The notes under the pieces were generated by a model. It was not told the DNA's origin and did not search any database. It worked only from the letters and a program-made list of their open reading frames with translations. A stretch of DNA of 10,675 bases, from assembly GCA_014858325.1 (NCBI GenBank), contig RKCM01000214.1, positions 1 through 10,675 on the forward strand. The letters run 5' to 3'. Positions 1 through 5,595 of this stretch are shown here, piece by piece. A program made the translations under genes and the position numbers. The DNA comes from Oscillospiraceae bacterium. GTDB lineage: Bacteria > Bacillota > Clostridia > Oscillospirales > Ruminococcaceae. Position 1 is the first letter of the stretch. Each line of letters opens with the position of its first letter.

Positions 1-100
<100 letters not shown>

Positions 101-104
101 TAGG

Positions 105-142
105 AAGCCCCTGAGGAAGAAATTCTTCAGGGGTTTGTTTTT
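105..142 (+). terminator. Rho-independent terminator of the rRNA operon
   Basis: Stem 108-118 pairs with 123-133 (CCCCTGAGGAA / TTCTTCAGGGG, one G-U pair) around a GAAA tetraloop. It can extend through AAG/TTT to 105-136 and is followed by TTTGTTTTT at 134-142. This is a textbook intrinsic terminator immediately after the 5S gene. Confidence 0.92.
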
Positions 143-162
143 GCAGCGAAAGGGATGAAGAT

Positions 163-681
163 ATGAGAACGACACATGTTATGGTACTGCCCTACGACCC
201 CGCGTGGAAAGCGGATTTTGCGGCCATCCGGCAGGAACTCGCGTCTGCCCTCGGCGAGCTGGCCATTGCCATTGAGCACGTGGGCAGCACTTCGGTGGAG
301 GGACTTTCCGCTAAGCCCTGCATCGACATTGATGTGGTGATGCCGGATTACTCTGTCTTTCCGCAGATCGTGGAGCGGCTGGCGGCCATCGGTTACACCC
401 ACGAGGGAGATCTTGGCATCCCGGGCCGGGAGGCCTTCTGCTACACCGGCAAGCCCCATTTGCGGCTGCACCACTTGTACGTTTGCCCGGCAGATTCCGA
501 GGAGCTGCACCGCCACCTGGTGTTCCGGGATTTTCTGCGCACCCACCCGGAGGCCGTGGAGCGCTACAGCGCCTGTAAGGAGGACGCTGCGCGCCGTTTC
601 CCGGAGGATATCGAGGGCTATATGGCGTGCAAAGGCCCCTGCATTGAGGCACTTTACAAGCTGTGCGGCTTGAGCGAGTGA
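163..681 (+). CDS. GrpB family protein (UPF0157, nucleotidyltransferase-like)
   Basis: The product is 172 aa, the usual length for a stand-alone GrpB domain. The family signature is visible: HVGSTSVEGLSAKP at residues 39-52, followed by IDIDVV (54-59). GSTS plus the paired acidic residues D55/D57 resembles the nucleotidyltransferase-fold active site. HHLYVC lies at 103-108, and the conserved C-terminal part FRDFLRTHP is at 121-129. The biochemical role of the family is not established; in some bacteria the domain is fused to dephospho-CoA kinase. The start at 163 is preceded by AAGGG at 150-154 with 8-nt spacing. No good promoter lies between the rRNA terminator and this gene, so expression may depend on read-through or on a weak promoter. 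A short AATCCG/CGGATT inverted repeat (689-711) follows, with no T-run on this strand. Confidence 0.92.
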   Translation: MRTTHVMVLPYDPAWKADFAAIRQELASALGELAIAIEHVGSTSVEGLSAKPCIDIDVVMPDYSVFPQIVERLAAIGYTHEGDLGIPGREAFCYTGKPHLRLHHLYVCPADSEELHRHLVFRDFLRTHPEAVERYSACKEDAARRFPEDIEGYMACKGPCIEALYKLCGLSE

Positions 682-725
682 CTGTAAAAATCCGGCGTAA
701 GAGAGCGGATTCTACTCCCCGTCGG

Positions 726-754
726 TTGCGCAATGGGCGGGGGTGCGGTACACT
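726..754 (+). promoter_or_regulatory. Sigma-A-type promoter of the HTH/membrane gene
   Basis: TTGCGC (726-731) and TACACT (749-754) are separated by 17 bp. Transcription would start near 761, about 30 nt before the ATG at 790. Both hexamers are partial matches, but spacing and position are ideal. Confidence 0.6.
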
Positions 755-789
755 CAGGGTGCCGAAGGGCAGAAAGAGAGGACACCGAT

Positions 790-1578
790 ATGAGCGAAAC
801 GACGGAAGTGAACCGCACAGCCTTTGGACAGTTTTTGAACCAGCTGCGCCGGGAGAAGGGCTGGACCCAGAAAGACCTTGCCGAGCGACTCTATGTCTCC
901 GATAAGGCGGTCAGCAAGTGGGAGCGAGGCCTCAGCCTGCCGGACGTGGCCTTACTGCTGCCGCTGGCAGGGGCATTGGGCGTGTCGGTGACAGAACTGC
1001 TGGAGGGCCGCCGGGCCGTGCAGGAGCAGCGCTACAGTGCCGCAGAGGTGGAGGCGCTCATCCGCAGGGCGCTGGCGTTCCCGGTGGAGCCGCCCGAGCG
1101 CCAGCAGGCCCGGGTGAAGCGGTATCTGCCCGTATACCTCATCTGCTGCGTGCTGGGCGTGGCAGAGGCGCTGGCGGTCTGGCTGCTGGGGCTGGCCCCC
1201 ACCGAGATGGGGCAGACCTGCCTCGTGCTGGGCGTGGGGTTTGGCGTGATCTATGGGGCGTATGCCTTTTTCTGGATGGCAGAGACCCTGCCCCGCTACT
1301 ACGACGAGAACCGCATTGCGCAGTTTGCACAGGGGGCCATGCACATCCACATCCCGGGCGTCTACTACAACAACCGCAACTGGCGGTATGTGCTGCGGGC
1401 CTTCCGGGGCTGGTCTATGGCGTCTATGCTGCTGCTGCCGCCATCTCTGGCGGTGGCGGGTCAGCTGGACCCGCACTTGGGCGGCAAGGCGACCGTTGCA
1501 GCGTTTGCAGTGTACATCCTGAGCCTGTTCGGGTGCATCGTCGTGCCCGCCAAGCGGCATGAAAAAGACGAAGGATGA
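790..1578 (+). CDS. XRE-family HTH regulator fused to a multi-pass membrane domain
   Basis: A 262-aa protein. Residues 12-72 form a Cro/C1-type helix-turn-helix: LRREKGWTQKDLAERL, then VSDKAVSKWERGLSLPD as the recognition-helix region, then LGVSVTELLEG. The rest is hydrophobic, with four likely membrane helices at about 112-134, 143-166, 209-227 and 235-253. Between helices 2 and 3 is a polar stretch (about 168-208) with YYDENRIAQ and IPGVYYNNRNW. I recall similar stretches in other clostridial XRE-membrane proteins, but I cannot search for it. The start at 790 is chosen over an in-frame upstream ATG at 733 because GAGAGG (776-781) sits 8 nt before it and 733 lies inside the promoter. A membrane-tethered regulator sensing the envelope or a small molecule is inferred; ligand and targets are unknown. 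The gene appears monocistronic, with its own promoter and terminator. Confidence 0.85.
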   Translation: MSETTEVNRTAFGQFLNQLRREKGWTQKDLAERLYVSDKAVSKWERGLSLPDVALLLPLAGALGVSVTELLEGRRAVQEQRYSAAEVEALIRRALAFPVEPPERQQARVKRYLPVYLICCVLGVAEALAVWLLGLAPTEMGQTCLVLGVGFGVIYGAYAFFWMAETLPRYYDENRIAQFAQGAMHIHIPGVYYNNRNWRYVLRAFRGWSMASMLLLPPSLAVAGQLDPHLGGKATVAAFAVYILSLFGCIVVPAKRHEKDEG

Positions 1579-1590
1579 TCCAAAAAGGAA

Positions 1591-1614
1591 GGGAGCGGAA
1601 ACGCTCTCTTTTTT
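1591..1614 (+). terminator. Rho-independent terminator after the HTH gene
   Basis: Stem 1591-1597 (GGGAGCG) pairs with 1602-1608 (CGCTCTC) with one G-U, around a GAAA loop, followed by TTTTTT at 1609-1614. It lies 13 nt past the stop codon at 1578. Confidence 0.85.
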
Positions 1615-1637
1615 GCTGGCCTTTTTTGTGCTACAAT
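1609..1637 (+). promoter_or_regulatory. Possible promoter of the CxxCxxCC gene (TACAAT -10)
   Basis: TACAAT at 1632-1637 is a good -10 box, 31 nt before the ATG at 1669. The -35 position at 17-bp spacing is only a T-run (1609-1614), shared with the preceding terminator; TTGCTG at 1613-1618 is too close (13 bp). The -10 is plausible and the -35 weak. Confidence 0.45.
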
Positions 1638-1668
1638 GGAGCAAAACCATTGGAAAAGAGGAAACACC

Positions 1669-2388
1669 ATGCTCAAGGATTCCCAGATCGACCTCTGCGG
1701 ACGGGTGGATTTTACCCGCACGCAGCCGCTGCTGGAGCGGGACGAACGCTTCTCGTTTGCCTGCGCGGGCTGCGGGAACTGCTGCCGGGGGCGGGAGGAC
1801 ATCGTGCTGTCCGGCTTTGACCTGTGGCGCATTGCTGCCCGGCTGCGCCTGCCGCCCCGCATCGTGGCGCAGGGCTACTGCCGGGAGAGCATCGGGCAGG
1901 TGAGCCGCCTGCCGGTGCTGCGGCTGGCCCCGGTGAAGGAAAACCGCAACAACTGCCCCTTTCTCACCGGGGACCACTGCGCCATCCATGACGCGGAACC
2001 GCTGGTGTGCGCGCTCTACCCGCTGGCGCAGGAGATCAGCCGGGAAGGGGAGGTGCGCTACTTTTTGCAGCCCACCCAGTGCGGGGGACGGGTGATCGAG
2101 GCCCGGGTGAGCGATTATCTGGCCCGGTACGAGGTGCCCGCCCGGGAAAAGGTGGATGTGCGCTGGGCCCAGACCTGCATGGCTCTGGAGGACACCGTGG
2201 AAGCGCTGCACGCCCAGCTTGCGCCGGTGCTGCTCCGGCGGCTGGAAGCAAAGCTGTGGCAGGCGCTCTACTTCGATTTCGATTTTGCTTCGCCTTTTTT
2301 GCCGCAGCTGGAGCGGAACCTTGGGTGGCTGGACGGCGAGTGCGCAAAGCTGCGGGGGTATCAGGCAAGACTTGACTTATCAAAATAA
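1669..2388 (+). CDS. YkgJ-family CxxCxxCC cysteine-cluster protein
   Basis: A 239-aa protein with the defining cluster C32-x2-C35-x2-C38-C39 (ACAGCGNCCRG). Further conserved cysteines follow at C96, C104 and C114 (NNCPFLTGDHCAIHDAEPLVCALYP, quoted here as three parts: NNCPFL, GDHCAIHDAEP, VCALYP). This is the UPF0153/PF03692 pattern, shared with FliB-type flagellin lysine methylases and thought to bind a metal or Fe-S cluster. No reaction is established for most members, and no flagellar gene is nearby. The C-terminal half (about 155-239) is amphipathic helix without recognised motifs. The start at 1669 is preferred over the in-frame ATG at 1636: AAAGAGGAAA (1654-1664) precedes 1669, and the 1636 ATG overlaps the -10 box. 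A weak hairpin overlaps the stop codon. Confidence 0.85.
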   Translation: MLKDSQIDLCGRVDFTRTQPLLERDERFSFACAGCGNCCRGREDIVLSGFDLWRIAARLRLPPRIVAQGYCRESIGQVSRLPVLRLAPVKENRNNCPFLTGDHCAIHDAEPLVCALYPLAQEISREGEVRYFLQPTQCGGRVIEARVSDYLARYEVPAREKVDVRWAQTCMALEDTVEALHAQLAPVLLRRLEAKLWQALYFDFDFASPFLPQLERNLGWLDGECAKLRGYQARLDLSK

Positions 2389-2411
2389 TCGAACGATAAA
2401 TTCGTTTTGAT
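2379..2411 (+). terminator. AU-rich hairpin overlapping the stop codon; doubtful terminator
   Basis: ATCAAAA (2379-2385) pairs with TTTTGAT (2405-2411) and CGAA (2390-2393) with TTCG (2401-2404), leaving a TAAT bulge that contains the TAA stop. No T-run follows outside the stem, so termination would be weak. It is the only candidate 3' structure before the next promoter. Confidence 0.35.
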
Positions 2412-2434
2412 TGATAATTAGGGCTGTTCATGGA

Positions 2435-2463
2435 TTGTTTTTGAGGGGGAATTGTGCTATACT
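2435..2463 (+). promoter_or_regulatory. Promoter of the ABC importer operon (extended -10)
   Basis: TTGTTT (2435-2440), 17-bp spacer, then TATACT (2458-2463) preceded by TGC, giving an extended -10. Predicted start is near 2470, leaving about a 90-nt leader. The surrounding 2380-2465 stretch is the most AT-rich part of the window. Confidence 0.75.
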
Positions 2464-2474
2464 TCACGCATGTA

Positions 2475-2532
2475 AAGCGAGCCCACACCGCCCGCTTCTC
2501 AGCAAGCTTTCCCGCGCGGCTCCTGTGCCGCG
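2475..2532 (+). other. Structured 5' leader of the ABC operon (two hairpins)
   Basis: First hairpin: AAGCGAGC (2475-2482) pairs with GCCCGCTT (2490-2497), one mismatch, 7-nt loop. Second: CGCGGC (2515-2520) pairs perfectly with GCCGCG (2527-2532) around TCCTGT. Neither is followed by a T-run. I see no T-box, S-box or other riboswitch core. These may only stabilise the mRNA. Confidence 0.4.
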
Positions 2533-2561
2533 AAATTTGAAAGATAGAGGAGTAAAGTATC

Positions 2562-3593
2562 ATGCGTAAAATTTCTCGTCGTTCCTTCCTGGCTGGCGCT
2601 GCCCTGTGCGGCGCAGCCGCTGCCCTGACCGCCTGCGGCGGTTCCGCTTCCTCTGCAGCTGCTTCTTCCGCAGCCGCTTCGTCCACTGCTGCTTCCGGCT
2701 CTGCCGCCGCAGCAGGCGAGAGCTACACCGTGGGCATCTGCCAGCTGGTGGAGCACGCTGCTCTGGACGCTGCAACCCAGGGCTTTGAGGACGCCCTGAC
2801 CGCAGAGTTCGGCGAGAACGTCACCTTCGATTTCCAGAACGCACAGAACGACTCCGCGACCTGCGCCACCATCGCCAACGGCTTCGTTTCCGCCGGTGTG
2901 GACCTGATCATGGCCAACGCCACCCCCGCCCTGCAGGCAGCACAGGCCGCCACCAACCAGATCCCCATCCTGGGCACTTCCGTGACCGAGTACGGCGTGG
3001 CACTGGGCCTGAGCGACTTTACCGGCGTTGTGGGCGGCAACGTCTCCGGCACCTCCGATCTGGCTCCGCTGGATCAGCAGGCCGAGATGATCACCGAGTG
3101 GCTCCCCGAGGTCCAGAAGGTCGGCCTGCTGTACTGCTCCGCTGAGGCCAACAGCCAGTATCAGGTGGACGAGGTGCAGAAGGCACTGGAGGAAAAGGGC
3201 GTGACCGCCACCCAGTACGCTTTCTCCGACTCCAACGATCTGGCTTCCGTCTGCCAGAAAGCTGCCGACGAGAACGACGCCGTGTATGTCCCCACCGATA
3301 ACACCTGCGCCGCCAACACCGGCATCATCGACGGCATCTGCCGCCCTGCCAAGAAGCCCGTCTTCGCAGGCGAGGAGGGTATCTGCTCCGGCTGCGGCGT
3401 GGCAACGCTGTCCATCAGCTACTACGATCTGGGCTACACCACCGGCGAGATGGCCGTCAAGGTGCTGACCGGCGAGGCCGATATCTCCACCCTGCCCATT
3501 GAGTACACCACGGTGACCAAGAAGTATAACAAGACCATCTGCGATGATCTGGGCCTGACGGTCCCCGAAGGCTACGAGGCCATCGAGGGCTAA
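2562..3593 (+). CDS. ABC importer substrate-binding lipoprotein (ABC_sub_bind / TrpX-like)
   Basis: A 343-aa lipoprotein. The N-terminus has a twin-arginine-like SRRSFLAG (5-12), a hydrophobic stretch, and a lipobox LTAC with lipidated C25. A Ser/Ala linker (about 26-50) then joins the binding fold, which opens with YTVGICQLVEHAALDAATQGF. The two-lobed type I periplasmic fold and motifs such as NATPALQAAQAATNQIPILG and SISYYDLGYTTGEMAVKVL match COG2984/PF04392. Characterised relatives include streptococcal TrpX and Clostridioides difficile CD0873, which bind tryptophan or tyrosine. The exact ligand cannot be read from sequence. AGAGGAG (2547-2552) precedes the ATG by 9 nt. Codon use is strongly biased (CTG, ACC, GTC, GGC), fitting high expression. 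Permease and ATPase genes follow in the operon. Confidence 0.9.
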   Translation: MRKISRRSFLAGAALCGAAAALTACGGSASSAAASSAAASSTAASGSAAAAGESYTVGICQLVEHAALDAATQGFEDALTAEFGENVTFDFQNAQNDSATCATIANGFVSAGVDLIMANATPALQAAQAATNQIPILGTSVTEYGVALGLSDFTGVVGGNVSGTSDLAPLDQQAEMITEWLPEVQKVGLLYCSAEANSQYQVDEVQKALEEKGVTATQYAFSDSNDLASVCQKAADENDAVYVPTDNTCAANTGIIDGICRPAKKPVFAGEEGICSGCGVATLSISYYDLGYTTGEMAVKVLTGEADISTLPIEYTTVTKKYNKTICDDLGLTVPEGYEAIEG

Positions 3594-3615
3594 ACGCCCC
3601 CACAGGAAACCGAAA

Positions 3616-3655
3616 AACAGCGGAGAAGGGCTGAGATATGCGCTTCTCCGCTGTT
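3616..3655 (+). other. Perfect 13-bp intercistronic hairpin in the ABC operon
   Basis: AACAGCGGAGAAG (3616-3628) pairs without mismatch with CTTCTCCGCTGTT (3643-3655) around a 14-nt loop. It begins 22 nt after the binding-protein stop and ends 40 nt before the permease ribosome binding site. There is no T-run, so it is unlikely to be a full terminator. Such hairpins commonly protect the 3' end of a binding-protein message and keep it more abundant than the membrane-component message; that role is inferred here. Confidence 0.8.
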
Positions 3656-3695
3656 CCCGTATTCATGCGGGAAGAGAAAAAAGTGTATGTTGTTT

Positions 3696-3701
3696 AGGAG
3701 G
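3696..3701 (+). promoter_or_regulatory. RBS that places the permease start at TTG 3710
   Basis: AGGAGG at 3696-3701 is a full consensus Shine-Dalgarno. It is 8 nt from TTG at 3710 but only 2 nt from the in-frame TTG at 3704. The downstream TTG is therefore the likely start. Confidence 0.75.
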
Positions 3702-3709
3702 AATTGATT

Positions 3710-4657
3710 TTGGAACTGCTTGCAAGATTGGCGAACCTGCCCGGCGCTTTGCCCGGCGCGTGCGCACAGGGCCTCATCTGGGGCATCATGGCCATCGGCG
3801 TATACCTGACCTACCGCATCCTGGATGTGGCCGACCTGACCGTGGACGGCTCCTTCGGCACCGGCGGCGCGGTCTGCGTTATGTGCCTGCTCTCGGGCAT
3901 GAACGTCTGGGCGGCCCTCTTCATCGCGGTGCTGGCGGGCCTGGCCACCGGCCTTGTCACCGGCCTGCTGCACACCTTTATGGGCATCCCGGCCATTCTG
4001 GCGGGCATTTTGACCCAGCTGGCCCTCTACTCCATCAACCTGAAGATCATGGGCAAGGCCAACCAGTCCATCAATGTGGATAAGTACGACCTGCTGCTCT
4101 CTCTGCGCTGGGTCAAGGAGATGGCTCTGCACAACCCCATCGTGATGGTGGTCCTCGTCTCCGCCGTGGTCATCGGCGTGCTGTACTGGTTCTTTGGCAC
4201 GGAGCTGGGCTGCGGCATCCGCGCCACCGGCTCCAACCCGGCCATGTCCCGGGCCCAGGGCATCAACACCGATTTCAACATCGTGCTGGGCCTGGCCGTT
4301 TCCAACGGTCTGGTGGCCCTCTCCGGCGCGCTGCTGAGCCAGTATCAGGGCTTTGCGGACGTCAGCATGGGCCGCGGCGCCATCGTCATCGGCCTGGCCG
4401 CCGTCATCATCGGCGAGGCACTGTTCAGCCGCATCTTCCACAACTTTGCGCTCAAGCTGGTCTCCGTTTCGCTGGGTGCCATCATCTACTACATCGTCAT
4501 CCAGCTGGTGCTGACCCTCGGCTTTGATGCAAACCTGCTGAAGCTGCTCAGCGCGTCCGTCGTCGCCGTCTTCCTGGCTGTGCCCTATTGGAAGAGCAAG
4601 TATTTTGCAAAGCCGACGGCCAAGAAGAACCAGAAGGAGGGTGCGAAGAATGCTTGA
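3710..4657 (+). CDS. ABC importer permease (branched-chain/TrpY-like, BPD_transp_2)
   Basis: A 315-aa very hydrophobic protein with roughly eight membrane helices. It carries the LivH/BPD_transp_2-type cytoplasmic loop CGIRATGSNPAMSRAQGIN (about 167-185), which contacts the ATPase. Other family features are DLTVDGSFGTGGA near residue 42 and IPAILAGILTQLALYSIN near 93. Pairing with an ABC_sub_bind protein is typical of the aromatic-amino-acid-type TrpXYZ importers. It would form the membrane channel, probably as a homodimer since only one permease gene is present. Translation starts at TTG 3710 from the AGGAGG 8 nt upstream; TTG 3704 would add two residues. The 3' end overlaps the ATPase start by 8 nt, suggesting translational coupling. 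The C-terminal tail is lysine-rich (KSKYFAKPTAKKNQKEGAK), as expected for a cytoplasmic end. Confidence 0.9.
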   Translation: MELLARLANLPGALPGACAQGLIWGIMAIGVYLTYRILDVADLTVDGSFGTGGAVCVMCLLSGMNVWAALFIAVLAGLATGLVTGLLHTFMGIPAILAGILTQLALYSINLKIMGKANQSINVDKYDLLLSLRWVKEMALHNPIVMVVLVSAVVIGVLYWFFGTELGCGIRATGSNPAMSRAQGINTDFNIVLGLAVSNGLVALSGALLSQYQGFADVSMGRGAIVIGLAAVIIGEALFSRIFHNFALKLVSVSLGAIIYYIVIQLVLTLGFDANLLKLLSASVVAVFLAVPYWKSKYFAKPTAKKNQKEGAKNA

Positions 4658-5444
4658 GATCCAGAATGTTTCCAAGACCTTTAATGCGGGCACCGTCAAC
4701 GAGAAGACGGCCCTGAACGGTTTGAACCTGAAGCTGAACGAGGGTGATTTCGTCACCGTCATCGGCGGCAACGGCGCGGGCAAATCCACCATGCTGAATG
4801 CGGTGGCGGGCGTCTGGCCCGTGGACTGCGGCAAGATCCTCATTGACGGCGTGGACGTGACCCGGCTCGGCGAGCACCAGCGTGCCGCCTACATCGGCCG
4901 CGTGTTCCAGGACCCCATGACCGGCACTGCCGCCACCATGCAGATCGAGGAGAACCTGGCCCTTGCCGCCCGCCGCGGCAAGCCCCGCACCCTGCGCATC
5001 GGCATCACCAAGGCCGAGCGGGAGCAGTACCGCGAGCTGCTGAAGAGCCTGGACCTGGGTTTGGAGGACCGCCTCACGGCCCGTGTGGGCCTGCTTTCCG
5101 GCGGCCAGCGTCAGGCGCTGACTTTGCTGATGGCCACCATGAACAAGCCCAAGCTCCTGCTGCTGGACGAGCACACCGCTGCCCTTGACCCCAAGACGGC
5201 CCTGAAGGTGCTGACCCTCTCGGCCAAGATCGTGGAGGAGAACCACCTGACCACCATGATGATCACCCACAACATGAAGGACGCCATCAAGTATGGCAAC
5301 CGCCTCATCATGATGCACGAGGGCCACATCATCTACGATGTCTCCGGCGAAGAGAAGAAGAACCTGCAGGTCAGCGACCTGCTGGCCAAGTTCCAGATCG
5401 CCTCCGGCGGCGAGTTCGCCAACGACCGCATGATCCTCTCCTGA
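4650..5444 (+). CDS. ABC importer ATP-binding protein (TrpZ-like)
   Basis: A 264-aa ATPase with all catalytic motifs: Walker A GGNGAGKST (39-47), Q-loop Q87 in VFQDP, signature LSGGQ (149-153), Walker B LLLLDE (169-174), D-loop TAALD and switch H207 in MITHNM. It would power import of the substrate captured by the upstream lipoprotein. The start at 4650 is supported by AGGAGGG (4635-4641), 8 nt upstream, and by MLEIQNVSKTF matching the usual ABC opening. Longer in-frame readings (for example from 4605) would add an Arg-rich segment that is just the permease tail read in another frame. It overlaps the permease stop by 8 nt and is the last gene before the terminator. Confidence 0.95.
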   Translation: MLEIQNVSKTFNAGTVNEKTALNGLNLKLNEGDFVTVIGGNGAGKSTMLNAVAGVWPVDCGKILIDGVDVTRLGEHQRAAYIGRVFQDPMTGTAATMQIEENLALAARRGKPRTLRIGITKAEREQYRELLKSLDLGLEDRLTARVGLLSGGQRQALTLLMATMNKPKLLLLDEHTAALDPKTALKVLTLSAKIVEENHLTTMMITHNMKDAIKYGNRLIMMHEGHIIYDVSGEEKKNLQVSDLLAKFQIASGGEFANDRMILS

Positions 5445-5460
5445 TCGGAAAACACCCAAA

Positions 5461-5500
5461 GGGCATTCCCTCTGCAATGCGGACGGGATGCTCTTTTTTT
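5461..5500 (+). terminator. Rho-independent terminator of the ABC operon
   Basis: GGGCATTCC (5461-5469) pairs with GGGATGCTC (5485-5493), including two G-U pairs. A smaller CTGC/GCGG stem lies inside, and TTTTTTT follows at 5494-5500. Confidence 0.9.
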
Positions 5501-5509
5501 CGGCCTCGG

Positions 5510-5538
5510 TTGCAACGGCAAAGAAAAAGGAGTACAAT
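5510..5538 (+). promoter_or_regulatory. Sigma-A-type promoter of the GGDEF gene
   Basis: TTGCAA (5510-5515), exact 17-bp spacer, TACAAT (5533-5538). The expected transcript start is near 5545. The roughly 50-nt leader contains a small hairpin, CTCCC-GTGT-GGGAG (5553-5566), just upstream of the ribosome binding site. Confidence 0.75.
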
Positions 5539-5595
5539 CAATCAGAGAAGCACTCCCGTGTGGGAGACGGTATGGGCTTGTGAGGAAAGAAACGA

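Noticed and set aside
689..711. AATCCG/CGGATT inverted repeat after the GrpB gene as a terminator
   Set aside because: Only 6 bp and no T-run on the + strand; a T-run exists only on the - strand, where no gene ends.
2464..2561. Possible T-box or amino-acid riboswitch in the ABC operon leader, suggested by GTGCCGCG
   Set aside because: The leader is only about 90 nt, lacks the T-box AGAGA and GGTGGNACCGCG elements and lacks an antiterminator/terminator pair.
3628..3640. GGGCTGAGAT in the intercistronic hairpin, resembling the TPP-riboswitch CTGAGA core
   Set aside because: The rest of the THI-box (the CCTGATCTGGATAATGCCAGCG-type half) is absent; the match is a short chance one inside the hairpin loop.
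3590..4843. Open frame of 417 codons on the - strand across the permease gene
   Set aside because: Shadow of the permease and ATPase genes; Asp/His/Gln-rich composition without domain features.
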